DNA of 64,000 nt from Prorocentrum cordatum (GCA_963575745.1 CAUYUJ010022413.1:1-64000); one strand, 5' to 3'. Positions 11,826 through 21,350 are shown, counted from the stretch's first letter. The notes: generated by a model from the letters alone, not told the origin. A program made the numbers and translations.

Positions 11826-13280
11826 TTGTTTGCTGCGCTTGTTATCTTTTGTTGTACGTGCGTGACGACGGACGGATGCGACTTTTCGGTTCTCGCGAGA
11901 AGGTTTCAGCTGGAGGATATATCACCGACAGTGCCATATTTGCAGTACTCACAGGACTACGGTCAAAAGCCAGATACTGCTGTCGAGCGAGCTTCTCGTA
12001 AAAGACAACTTCAGGATATTGAGAAGACCCCAGGTGACTACCCATTGGACGGAATATTGAATACTGCCGACTCTACTCCAGATAGTGAATCTGCTGTACC
12101 TCTCAGTGAACGGACGGTGACACGACAGTGGTTGCACTCGTGGGGATACGGACCTCAGTGTATCGACACAATGCCCGAGCATGCAGATAACATGACGGTG
12201 GATGGCGGAGCCCCCCCTGTGAAGCGTAATCGTGAGGAGGTTCTTGCTGAAAGGAAGGCCGCCTTGGAGGGGAAGGATGGTATGCAGAGTTTACTATTGC
12301 AGATGATGCACAAGATGGATGATAACACTGAAAGGATCCAGGATGCCATAGTAGTTCAGGGGACCAAAATCGACAACGTTCAGGCCCAGGTCCAGAAGCA
12401 GGGTGTTACGATTTCTAATTTGGAGACGAGCGTTCAAGGGCTTGAGACTAAACATAATCGACTCGAGACGATCGTCCAGGGGCTCCAGGGACAAGTTCGT
12501 GCGGGTTCAGTTGCCAGTGACGCTTCGACGAGGCCTGACAATACCAGGACGGGAAGATACCAGGCTCCTGGAACCACCTACTTCTCTCCAACGTATGTTG
12601 AACTCAAGGGATGGGTCACCAACTGGAGTGACAGGGATAGGAGGTCTCAGGAAATGCTCATGTGGGAGGATGTGAAGGCGCTTATAGATAACATTACAAA
12701 TCATTGTCTTTCGGAGGATGATCGTGTGCACGTGTGTGTTGACGGTACTGAGCGCATTATCGCTGGCCGTTACATGTTCGGATCGGCCAAAATCAAATTC
12801 AAGCCAGGGACCGACAGGGATATTATTTGGAGGGTCAAACGGTGCATCGACCTTGTGACGGTACCCCCTGCTAAACGCCCCGCGCCTCCTCCAGGAATCC
12901 AGATCGCTGCACCACAGTGCCTCATTGAGAATTTGAAGCAGGTTATCAACCCTGAGTCGATCAAAGTCAGTGTCGAATGCCCAGAGTGGAAGAGGGACCA
13001 CGTGAAGGCGGTGGGGAGATTCTGCGGCACTATTCGGAGCATGTGTACACAGATTGGTATCGAGGTTATTGCTGTGCGAGGGGAAATGGGACCGCCCAAA
13101 TCGACTATATGGACAGTGCCCACGACGGCCGCTCCGAGGCCGATGCTTCTGGCCGAGTTCACCACGACGCGGGCGACGTGGGAGGTGTCGAGTGAGACTG
13201 TCGACAGGTTGCATCAACTCATACCTGCGTTTACTAAGACGAAGGCTGATATCGAGACGGAAGTCAACAGGAGGGTGTGA
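11826..13280 (+). CDS. LINE A ORF1 protein
   Basis: Open for 484 codons, but the frame's first codon here is TTG and no ATG occurs before about 12172, so the start is uncertain. The N-terminal block CDFSVLARR..YLQYSQDYGQ..ERASRKRQ is shared with LINE B and lies upstream of that ATG. A non-AUG or spliced start is therefore likely. Residues about 145-225 look like a coiled coil (QDAIVVQGTKIDNVQAQVQK and similar heptads). The C-terminal half holds the family domain YVELKGWVTNW, KIKFKPGTDRDIIW and KRDHVKAVGRFCGT, present in all four LINEs. No CCHC zinc knuckle is seen. The probable role is nucleic-acid binding and RNP assembly. It ends at TGA 13278-13280. Confidence 0.75.
   Translation: MFAALVIFCCTCVTTDGCDFSVLARRFQLEDISPTVPYLQYSQDYGQKPDTAVERASRKRQLQDIEKTPGDYPLDGILNTADSTPDSESAVPLSERTVTRQWLHSWGYGPQCIDTMPEHADNMTVDGGAPPVKRNREEVLAERKAALEGKDGMQSLLLQMMHKMDDNTERIQDAIVVQGTKIDNVQAQVQKQGVTISNLETSVQGLETKHNRLETIVQGLQGQVRAGSVASDASTRPDNTRTGRYQAPGTTYFSPTYVELKGWVTNWSDRDRRSQEMLMWEDVKALIDNITNHCLSEDDRVHVCVDGTERIIAGRYMFGSAKIKFKPGTDRDIIWRVKRCIDLVTVPPAKRPAPPPGIQIAAPQCLIENLKQVINPESIKVSVECPEWKRDHVKAVGRFCGTIRSMCTQIGIEVIAVRGEMGPPKSTIWTVPTTAAPRPMLLAEFTTTRATWEVSSETVDRLHQLIPAFTKTKADIETEVNRRV
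13278..13280 (+). promoter_or_regulatory. In-frame UGA-C between ORF1 and ORF2 (candidate readthrough site)
   Basis: TGA is followed by CGA, and the same frame then stays open through all of ORF2. The endonuclease motif GSWNLNRAG starts 11 codons after the stop, whereas the first ATG (13389) lies inside the endonuclease domain. LINEs B (27287), C (minus strand, 35450-35448) and D (41564) have the same arrangement, with UGA CGG, UGA CGG and UGA CAU. UGA followed by CGG is a known readthrough context in plant RNA viruses. Confidence 0.7.
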
Positions 13281-16200
13281 CGACGACGACGCCGAACACC
13301 GTTCAAGGGGATCCGACTGGGTAGCTGGAACCTCAATCGGGCGGGGTCGGCCAATTTCAAGGGGAATGAGATTCTGAGGTGCCTTTCAATGCGAGATTGC
13401 ATCTGGGGTGTCCAGGAATGCCAGAATCTTTTTGGAGGCAAATTCGATGCATATATCAGACGGTGTGGTCTATCATATCGTGTGAGTTGTGACGGTAAGT
13501 GTGGGTTATTATTTAACAAAGAGTGGAGTACGTGTGTGCGTGAATCAATATGTCAATATGAACGGTTCTGTGTGGTGGTCTTTGGTAGTGGAAGTGCCCC
13601 TGTGATAGTTGCCTCTGCGTATCTTCCCGACCCCGGCGTCGAGAACGCCGTAGATGTGCAGTGCGTGGTGTTGGACGCGCTCGAATCAGTTATTCTCACT
13701 CTGCGCAGCCGCTGGAAGGGAGCGACTGTCTCTGTGCTGCTCGACGCCAACGTTGAGCTATCCCCATCAACTCAGCTGCAGTGCTCACGCACTGGGACTG
13801 TCTATGAGGCGGTGGGAAGTGCTACCAAGGAGGAGAGGAGGACTTGCGAGGAGGGAGGTGCACAGCGGGTGAGGAGGGACGTACGACAACAGTTGCGCGA
13901 GCGTGTTCTGTGCTTTCTAGGGCGCCTGGGGATGAAGGCTGCCAATTCGTTCTTGCCACGACGACTACACACATGGGAGAGCTACGGAGTATCTCGGTGG
14001 GGGACGTGTAAGAAGGTTCTTGATTACATTTTTGTTCCCAGGACGTGGGTGATCGATGAGATGACGGTCGAAACGATCACGAGTAATGGGGGGAAGACAA
14101 ATCGTAGTCGTCTCAGCGACCATGGCCTGCTTCAGGGGACTTTTAGTGACACAGGCGCTGAGCTGGTCAAACGTAGTATCCCGACGGCAGCTCGTGAAAA
14201 GAGTTTGGTGGGTTATAAGACGGTGAATTGGGGGGACCTCAATATGGCGCGAAAGGAAATCGATCGGGTCTTGGGAGATGCCAATACTACTTGTTCTCCA
14301 GGGGACCTTGTGTCGACCACTATTCGGGCCTGTACTGAGCAGGAGGATATCAAATTCACGACTGCCACCACGGGACGGGGACTACCGCCAATTAGGCCTG
14401 CAGGGCTCACGGCCTGCCAGGAGATCTTGCGACGGAAGCCTCTGCCAGCGTCAGTGGATGTGCCCAGCTTGCGCAGACGTGCCGACGGACTGCGGAGGGA
14501 GTATCGTGCGGCGTTGGCCGCGTGGACCTCTCCTGCCTCCAGGCGCAAAGAGCGCCATGGTATCAAGCACCTCATTGTGCAGGGACGGATATCTGAGGAC
14601 AGGGAGGAGTGGGTGGAGGAGATCAGAGCACATACCAGACAGAAGTATACTTCGGAGGAGGTCAGAGGACGGGATATGGCGATGTTGGAGGAGTTGAGGA
14701 GGGATGCACAACATAACCTATGTGACGGGTACTGCACTGAGGGACTGACAATGGCGGTGGTATGCCAGGCACGGTCACGTCTCAAGTCCAAGCGTGCCAC
14801 CGGCCCCGACAGGCTGCCTTGTGAAATCCTCAAGGCATTGCCGTGGGCGACTTTGCGTGGCGTTGCTCGGATGTTTGATGAGATATTTCGCTTGGCACGG
14901 CAGTATCCGCAGGATTGGAGGCAAATTTTGATCGCCTTCATGCCCAAGCTGCCGAGCTTGACATCGCTGACAGATGCACGGTACCTCTGTCTGCAAAACA
15001 GTCTCAGCCGTTGGTATTCTGCTTGCGTGGTGATCTTGGTCGAACAATTTGTGTCTCGGGCTGGCCTCATGGGACCCCTGGGCATCTACGGCTTCCAGGA
15101 GGGACGTAAGACGGTGGAAATTGTGGGGGCCCTCAAGGCTCTGGCTCAACACGGGGACATCTGGGGAAAAGATCAGACGGTCCATATCGCTAACGCCGAT
15201 ATCAAACAAGCGTTCGACCACTGCAGCCTTCTAAACGCCAAACGAGCTATGTGCCATGCCAATATTCCTGCCTATCTCCAGTATGCTTTGCTATCACCGC
15301 TGGTTTGCACTACGGGGTCGTTAGTTGTCGAGGGTATGGCCATTCACGACATCAACTGGGACGTCTGCATACGGACGGGCGGCCCTGAGGGGCCTCTTCT
15401 ATTTAATCTTATCATATGTGCCATGTGGGGACCTATATTTCGGGATTGGGACAGTAGAGGTGTGGGGTATGTGCTGGAGGGCGTCTGTGGTGAGTATGAG
15501 CGACGGACAACAGTGAACCACTTTGTGTGGGCGGACAACTGCTACCTTGTCTCTGCCTCCTCAACTGTGTTGGCTCAGATGATGCACGACCTAACACTAC
15601 CACTACATGACTGGGGGATGAGATGGAAGGATAGCAGCCTGTTGTACATGACATGTGGGGAGAATGCTAAAGTGGACGGTGACGGACATATACTTACCAG
15701 CGAGGATTTGTGTATACCTGCGTGCTCGAGATATCAGGGCTTTAGACTTCGACGTGTTGGCAGTATGAAAGTATTGGGTCATGAGATTTTCTCCACATAC
15801 TTAGTGCCTGCTCATCCTGATGTTGAATATCGCATCAAGGAGGCTCGAGCTTGTTTCATTGGACAGTCGAATTTCTTTCGTAACAGAGCGGTAGCTGTTC
15901 GTGATAAGTTTTGCCGTTATCAAGACAAGGTGCAGAGTATGGCGTTGTATTGTCTAGAGACATGTACTGCGGATGCTTCCTCGCTACACATGCTCAATGC
16001 CTTCGAGGGATGGTGTTTGTGCCGTATGTTTCGACGGCCGAGGAGAGAGGAGGAGACTATGGCGGACTGGAACCGACGACGGTACCACGAGGCCAGAGAG
16101 CAATTCCGATCTTATGGATTTGCGAGTTTGGTGCAGAGATTTCTTCGTATGGTGTGGAACTCCGCGAAGGATGCTGCTGATTTCATTTCTATGATGTGTA

Positions 16201-17252
16201 CTACTTCTCATGAGGAAATATCTTCGACGCAACGTACGTGGAGAGATCACCACATGACTACGGTTGCGTATGGCCCATTGTGGGACAAACTCAGGACGGA
16301 TGCGTCTGAGTGCTTGCGGGGTATGTTTCACTTCCAAGAGGATTCGCATCTAAAAAGGAGACATGTTAGTTCAGGTCGAGCTGTCGGCCAGAGATGCTGG
16401 CTATTTTCTTTCTGCGAATTCTACGGACTCAAATGGTGGGAGTCCTTTGTGCCGACAGATGCTGCGTATGTTCAGTTCTGCGAGCACATGTGTACACGGA
16501 CGATGCTGAGTTATTTTCAGAAAAGAAAAGGGTACGGTACAACAGGTGGGGCCCCGCAGGAGGTACTTACTATCACACAAAACGACCTACACACCTATGG
16601 GGCCCAAGAGGGCACTGCGGCGTTCAACGACAAACTGGCCAAACGTATTGCGTTACAAAATATGAAGGAGGTTGAGTACGACCTCGACTCATTTGGGATC
16701 CCTGTGTATATTTCTGGGGACAGTCTTCTGGTGGTGTCTTGGCTGCAGGGTGTCTGGAGGGTGCTTAATCGTACGTATCAGGATAGGATCAACAGAATGA
16801 TAAACCAACTCGACAACATGTGTCAAAGATATGGAATTAGGCCTGCCTGTCACGGGAGGGAAATTATTGACCACACATATAGGGAATGGAACACGCGTGC
16901 AGATGTACTCACTCATACGGCCCGCGTCGGGCCACCAGTGATTCGAGATAGGATAGGGCTTCACGCCCCTCAGTTACAACAGGTGTTTCGCGTTTGTGCC
17001 ATCAGAGCTGGATTCGATGGTGGTGTCTCTTGCGACGGCGTGGGAGTCGGGTGCTGGATAGATGTTGGAAGGGTATCGAGACTCTCAAGGCAGCCACTCA
17101 GCCATGAGATCATTTGGACGGAGGTGTACAGTGCGGCACTCTCGATTGATCCAACTTCAACAGTGACTGATGCCGAGGTCTCGGCCGTTGAGCATGCGAT
17201 TATGATCTTGCCGCGGGTTGTACAAGCGTATTTCGGACAGGATATGATGTGA
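13281..17252 (+). CDS. LINE A ORF2 polyprotein: endonuclease, RT, permuted RNase H
   Basis: 1,323 sense codons without a stop. AP-like endonuclease: GSWNLNRAG, GVQECQN, SAYLP, LLDANVEL, KVLDYIFV and LSDHG (Asp 14118, His 14121). RT: fingers TGPDRLPCEILKALPW; motif A ADIKQAFD (catalytic Asp 15198); motif B RTGGPEGP (Glu 15387 at the usual Gln position); motif C WADN (15528-15539, Asn at the usual second Asp); then DWGMRWKDSSL. A thumb and a long linker follow. RNase H motifs come last in permuted order. No ATG precedes the endonuclease, so expression as an ORF1 readthrough product is likely. It would nick the target and prime reverse transcription on it. Confidence 0.85.
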   Translation, partial: RRRRRTPFKGIRLGSWNLNRAGSANFKGNEILRCLSMRDCIWGVQECQNLFGGKFDAYIRRCGLSYRVSCDGKCGLLFNKEWSTCVRESICQYERFCVVVFGSGSAPVIVASAYLPDPGVENAVDVQCVVLDALESVILTLRSRWKGATVSVLLDANVELSPSTQLQCSRTGTVYEAVGSATKEERRTCEEGGAQRVRRDVRQQLRERVLCFLGRLGMKAANSFLPRRLHTWESYGVSRWGTCKKVLDYIFVPRTWVIDEMTVETITSNGGKTNRSRLSDHGLLQGTFSDTGAELVKRSIPTAAREKSLVGYKTVNWGDLNMARKEIDRVLGDANTTCSPGDLVSTTIRACTEQEDIKFTTATTGRGLPPIRPAGLTACQEILRRKPLPASVDVPSLRRRADGLRREYRAALAAWTSPASRRKERHGIKHLIVQGRISEDREEWVEEIRAHTRQKYTSEEVRGRDMAMLEELRRDAQHNLCDGYCTEGLTMAVVCQARSRLKSKRATGPDRLPCEILKALPWATLRGVARMFDEIFRLARQYPQDWRQILIAFMPKLPSLTSLTDARYLCLQNSLSRWYSACVVILVEQFVSRAGLMGPLGIYGFQEGRKTVEIVGALKALAQHGDIWGKDQTVHIANADIKQAFDHCSLLNAKRAMCHANIPAYLQYALLSPLVCTTGSLVVEGMAIHDINWDVCIRTGGPEGPLLFNLIICAMWGPIFRDWDSRGVGYVLEGVCGEYERRTTVNHFVWADNCYLVSASSTVLAQMMHDLTLPLHDWGMRWKDSSLLYMTCGENAKVDGDGHILTSEDLCIPACSRYQGFRLRRVGSMKVLGHEIFSTYLVPAHPDVEYRIKEARACFIGQSNFFRNRAVAVRDKFCRYQDKVQSMALYCLETCTADASSLHMLNAFEGWCLCRMFRRPRREEETMADWNRRRYHEAREQFRSYGFASLVQRFLRMVWNSAKDAADFISMMCTTSHEEISSTQRTWRDHHMTTVAYGPLWDKLRTDASECLRGMFHFQEDSHLKRRHVSSGRAVGQRCWLFSFCEFYGLKWWESFVPTDAAYVQFCEHMCTRTMLSYFQKRKGYGTTGGAPQEVLTITQNDLHTYGAQEGTAAFNDKLAKRIALQNMKEVEYDLDSFGIPVYISGDSLLVVSWLQGVWRVLNRTYQDRINRMINQLDNMCQRYGIRPACHGREIIDHTYREWNTRADVLTHTARVGPPVIRDRIGLHAPQLQQVFRVCAIRAGFDGGVSCDGVGVGCWIDVGRVSRLSRQPLSHEIIWTEVYSAALSIDPTSTVTDAEVSAVEHAIMILPRVVQAYFGQDMM
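16680..17249 (+). other. Circularly permuted RNase H domain of LINE A
   Basis: Order seen: SGDSLLVVSWLQG (Asp 16719), NTRADVLTH (Asp 16902), AGFDGGVS..GVGVGCW (Asp 17016), TDAEVSAVEHAI (Glu 17175). In canonical RNase H the order is DG, then E, then DS, then the last Asp. Here the beta4-to-alphaE half comes first and the beta1-to-alphaA half closes the protein. All four carboxylates are kept. LINEs B, C and D have the same order. Confidence 0.8.
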
Positions 17253-17449
17253 TTTTGATTGTGCTCACTCACGCCATGCCCTCGTTTGTCGTGTGTGTGT
17301 TTGCTTGACCTCTCTTCCTCCTAATAAGAGTTGGCTTTCGCCTCTGATCGTTTGGATCGGTGAGGCTTCCGCCTACTCCCGATGCGCCCGCTCCTTGCTT
17401 CCGACTAGGCTGGAAAGCCTGCACAGTCGACCGCAAAGTCCGCAAAAAA
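17253..17449 (+). other. LINE A 3' UTR with terminal stem-loops
   Basis: Holds GATCGTTTGGATC and, at 17407-17420, AGGCTGGAAAGCCT, a 5-bp stem closed by a GGAA (GNRA-type) loop, about 25 nt before the A-run. The last ~120 nt are nearly identical to the 3' end of element F (21230-21350). That is what is expected if this tail is the signal recognised by the LINE RT. Confidence 0.7.
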
Positions 17450-17450
17450 C

Positions 17451-17810
17451 CTGGTTGACGGTTTACCGCCGGCCCCAGTTCGCCGACCAGGCCCGGGCGG
17501 ACAATGCCTGGTAGAGCTCTTCGGCGTCGATGAGCTAGAGGAATTTCGGCGCGGGGTGGAGCTAGTTGGTCGACCCGTCCAGAAGAGACAATGTGACAAC
17601 TTTGGGTTGGTTTTGCTAAGACTTGAAAGATAATTAATAATTCATTTTGAGAAATAAGATTTTTACGTCCAGCATTAGTGTTTAAAACTATATTCTGACA
17701 GATAATCAGCTCTCTAGAGAGAGTTTTACTAGCGAAGCATTTGGACGAACCGACATTAGGTCGACACCGAAAAATACACATTTCACGTTGCTCTAGAAAT
17801 GCTCCGAGCC
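17451..17810. repeat. Right cassette half and dispersed module
   Basis: Begins with the cassette half left by LINE A (GGTTGACGGTTTACCGCCGG), then the GGTCGACCCG module up to GAAATGCTCCGAG. No gene seen. Confidence 0.6.
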
Positions 17811-18672
17811 GACCAAGGTGATGGAGGCCAGCTCTGTTTGGCGTCAGAAGTGGGACTGACTTCAACGCATAGGCCGCTGTCGTCGCTTTGTACTTGTTTG
17901 TGCTGCCTGCTTGCGCTTTCTCCATTACTGCTCTTGTACACGTGTGGTTTCTGTGACATTGAATTACTTTGACAGTTTTGTGACATTGGAGTATCTTGAT
18001 ATTGAGGTCTTAGGGCATCCGATTTCATACTTCGCCTCGAGCGAAGTTCAGAATTCATTGTACTTGATATTGAGGTCTTTGATATTGAGGTCATACTTCG
18101 CCTTGAGTGAAGTTCAGAACTCATTGCACTTGATTTCCACATACTTCGAGTTCGAACTATTGTGATTTGTCATTGCGTTGCCTTTCTTCATGCCTGTGTG
18201 TGTTGTCGTGCATGCACGTGTTTTGAATAAGAGCTTCGCCTGATCTTCACTTTGTTCGGATAAGATCCCGCATTCGCTCTAAGTAGTGGTGGGCGTCTTG
18301 GCTCACTCTGTATGTTGCCCGTTTAATTCGTTATGTAGTCCACATTTCGACGTTGTGTTTCACGTGCATGGTCTTTCAGTGGTGCTGAGACGGTAATCGC
18401 TATATGTGGTTACTGCATAGTCTCGCATTGCTTTGAAGCGCACTCGCTATTTTAGTTCTCTTAGTTTCGTGTTTTTCTCAGTGGTGTTGAGACGGTAAGT
18501 ATAAACCAGTGGTTACTGTATGGTCTCTCAGTGCTTCTAGCTTTGCTTCCATATCTATGGTCTGCATTGCTTCCCTCATTATATTGTTAGTTGTTCTCTC
18601 GTGTACTTGCAGTCTTGTGCAGATCTGTACAGCTTCGCTGTTTGATGCATCTCTGCTTTAATCTTTGCAGCT
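17811..18672 (+). repeat. Element I': first copy of an ~870-bp non-coding repeat
   Basis: Almost the same sequence as 18883-19750, about 1,072-1,077 bp downstream, including a doubled CTTCGCCT(C/T)GAGTGAAGTTCAG motif and two GGTGCTGAGACGGTAA-type motifs. It starts at GACCAAGGTG and ends at TTTAATCTTTGCAG. It interrupts the module GAAATGCTCCGAG / CTCTCTG(T/C)TTCGATTCTGAG that is continuous at about 22355-22400. No target duplication is visible. ORFs inside are not supported. Confidence 0.75.
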
Positions 18673-18742
18673 CTCTGTTTCGATTCTGAGCACTCTTACG
18701 CGCCCAAGGAGCTCTACGAGGTTCCCGGCGGTGACCAGGTTG

Positions 18743-19826
18743 CTGCTGTCCCTCCTCGGGGAGCTCAGCGGCGACCTGGCCCGTCGGGGGCCTCCTTGAG
18801 CCGCATCGTGCGGACAGGTTTTTGTGCGTGCACACGTATCGTACTGCCACATCTCCGTGTGCTTCCTCGTCCCCGGCCTGCTGACCAAGGTGCTGGAGGC
18901 CAGCTCTGTTTGGCGTCAGAAGTGGGACTGACTTCAACGCATAGGCCGCTGTCGTCGCTTTGTACTTGTTTGTACTGCCTGCTTGCGCTTTCTCCATTAC
19001 TGCTCTTGTACACGTGTGGTTTCTGTGACATTGAAGTCCTTTGACAGTTTTGTGACATTGGAGTATCTTGATATTGAGGTCTTTGGGCATTCGATTTCAT
19101 ACTTCGCCTCGAGTGAAGTTCAGAATTCATTGTACTTGATATTGAGGTCTCTGATATTGAGGTCATACTTCGCCTTGAGTGAAGTTCAGAACTCATTGCA
19201 CTTGATTTCCACATACTTCGAGTTCGAACTATTGTGATTTGTCATTGCGTTGCCTTTCTTCATGCCTGTGTGTGTTGTCGTGCATGCACGTGTGTTGAAT
19301 AAGAGCTTCGCCGGATCTTCACTTTGTTCGGATAAGAGCCCGCGTTCGCTCTAAGTAGTGGTGGTTGTCGTGGCTCACTCTGTATGTTGCCCGTTTAATT
19401 CGTTATCCAGTCCACATTTCGACGTTGTGTTTCACGTGCATGGTCTTTCAGCGGTGCTGAGACGGTAATCGCCATATGAGGTTACTGCATGGTCTCGCAT
19501 TGCTTTGAAGCGCACTCGCTATTTTAGTTCTCTTAGTTTCGTGTTTTTCTCAGTGGTGTTGAGACGGTAATCGCTGTATAAACCAGTGGTTACTGTATGG
19601 TCTCTCACTGCTTCTAGCTTTGCTTCCCTATCTATGGTCTGCATTGCTTCCCTCATTATATTGTTAGTTGTTTTCTCGTGTACTTGCAGTCTTGCGCATA
19701 TCTGTGCAGCTTCGCTGTTTGATGCATCTCTGCTTTAATCTTTGCAGCTTCGCTGTTTGGGTTCTCTGTGTCCTGGCCTGCTCTCCAGGGAGCTCGAATC
19801 GGCCAGCGCAGACTCGCAGACTCGCA
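18743..19826 (+). mobile_element. Element I: non-autonomous retroelement in a cassette
   Basis: Inserted in a hairpin cassette with a perfect 10-bp target duplication GACCAGGTTG (18733-18742 and 19827-19836). The 5' end has the stem-loop CCGCATCGTGCGG (18800-18812) shared with LINEs C and D and element H. The tail is (ACTCGCAG) repeats rather than an A-run. No coding capacity is recognised. The interior duplicates I'. I infer mobilisation in trans by a LINE of this family. Confidence 0.75.
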
Positions 19827-19836
19827 GACCAGGTTG

Positions 19837-20189
19837 ACGGTTCACCGCCGGCGCCAGTGTGTCAACCTAGGGTCGGTTATTCGAAGATTGTGAGAGATTT
19901 TGAAATTCGTTTTGGAAAATATGTTTTTTTTTTGTTTTTTATTCTCTGTAGTCGATCATGGCGCGCTCGATGGTGCAATTTTCAGTGTTCTAGCTGCGTT
20001 ATGTCGATCAAAAGACTAGGAGGAACCGACGTTGTGTAAAACGTCGTGTTAACTATTTCTTCATTTTGCAAGCTCATATTCACGAACATTTGCCTCCTGT
20101 TATCTTGGAACTGATTCGGTCTCTGCAGAGCTCTACGAGGGTCCCGGCGGTAACCTGGTTGACGAGGGTCCCGGCAGAGCTCTACGAGG
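19837..20189. repeat. Dispersed module and broken cassettes
   Basis: No gene seen. GTCAACCTAGGGTCGG module, then two partial cassettes in tandem (20143-20165 and 20175-20195), the second cut by element F. Confidence 0.55.
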
Positions 20190-21350
20190 GTCCCGGCTCA
20201 AGTCCCCCGGCTCAAGGCTCAAGGAACGTTCATCTTCTCCTGCCTGGGGAACCTCCACAAAGGTGAACGTTGAGCAAGCGCGGCTTTCTGCTCCGCTTGC
20301 GCAACTGCCCATCTCTCTGTACATCCCGATTGTCATTGTCGGCCTCTCATATTCCTTTCTTGTTGTGTCTTGTCGGTGGCAATGCGTATTGTATCTTCGC
20401 CTCTCAGGATATCATTGCATATTCCTTCTGTGCATGGGGCATTCAGCTATCCGAGAGTTACTTCTCTTCGCCTCGAGTGGAGTTCAGAATTCATCCTACT
20501 TCAGTATCTTTGCGATATTTAATCCACATGATTATGCACGTGAAATTGCCCGCTCGGGCAACGATATATTTCAGGAGTGTATAGGATCCGAGAGTTGGGA
20601 CTTGAGCGGGAAGGCAGGTCTCTTTCTTTCTTTGGATTGTATCGGCGTGTCTGTTTCATTCTTTCTTTGAGTGGTATCGATCAGCATTCAATATACTTGA
20701 GTGCGTTATCAGACATTCAGGATACTTGAGCTGGGACTTCAGCGTGCAGACAGGTCTCTTTCTTTCTTTGGAGTGTATCGGCGTGCTGGTTTTATTCTTT
20801 CTTTGCATTGTATCGATCAGAATTCGCCTCGAGTGGAGATCATAATTCAAGATACTTGAGTGCGTTATCAGACATTCAGTGATCCGAGAGTTACTTTTCT
20901 TCGCCTCGTGTAACTGCCCGCTCGGGCAACGACATATGTCAGGAGTGTATTGGGCTGGAGCCCCACATATTCGGTCCGCTGCGGGCCACCAGTGTATCGG
21001 GAGAGTATTGGGCCGTACGCCCCACGTGTTTCAGGTGACGTTCTTCCACGGGTTGTTTCCCGTCTAATTCGTTGATTACTTCATGTGACGTTGAGCATAA
21101 GCCTCTTGTCATACGGCGGGTTGAACATGCGTATCTCGGATTTGAGTTGTTGTGATTTGAGATTGTTGCTTGCTCATGCCATGCTTGTGCGTGTCGTGCG
21201 TGCGCGCTTGATTTCACACACTCATGAGAGCTTAGGTTTCCGCTTCTGATCGTTTGGATCGGTGAGGCTTCCGCCTGCTCCCGATACGTCCGCCTCTTGC
21301 TCCGACTAGGCTGGAAAGCCTGCACAGTCGACCGCAAAGTCCGCAAAAAA
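20190..21350 (+). mobile_element. Element F: non-autonomous element with the LINE A tail
   Basis: The 5' end is CCCGGCTCAAG..CCCGGCTCAAGGCTCAAGG, two or three leader 3' ends in tandem. The interior has the TTCGCCTCGAGTGGAGTTCAG motif shared with I and I', a ~150-bp internal duplication (about 20595-20830), GCCCGCTCGGGC hairpins and two GGGC..GCCC stem-loops around 20947 and 21012. The last ~120 nt match the LINE A 3' UTR, and the A-run (21345-21350) abuts CTGGTTGACGG. No protein is recognised; the 135-codon ORF at 20263 is not supported. I infer a SINE-like parasite of LINE A. Confidence 0.75.

Larger units (their letters stand above)
11687..17449 (+). mobile_element. LINE A: full-length, apparently intact non-LTR retrotransposon
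   Basis: Starts with TTGGCTCAAG (DinoSL 3' end), then a 5' leader that matches LINE B closely, ORF1, an in-frame UGA, ORF2, a ~195-nt 3' UTR and an A-run (17444-17449) that abuts CCTGGTTGACGGTTTACCGCC, the right half of the hairpin cassette. The left flank is the AGCTCTGCGAG side of a cassette; about 9-10 bp of cassette are missing at the junction, so no clean target duplication is seen. It is the only copy in the window with both frames uninterrupted apart from the shared UGA. I infer a recent and possibly active copy. Confidence 0.9.

Noticed and set aside
15528-15539. WADN as a sequencing error or decay
   Set aside because: It recurs in diverged copies, including the intact LINE A and the stop-free LINE C.
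17811-18672. Element I' as a spliceosomal intron (begins GTG, ends TTTGCAG)
   Set aside because: The boundaries look intron-like, but no exon on either side is recognisable and the paralog at 18883 continues past the AG.
20263-20670. 135-codon ORF in element F as a membrane protein
   Set aside because: It crosses an internal duplication and repeats shared with non-coding elements I and I', and no homologous frame is kept there.
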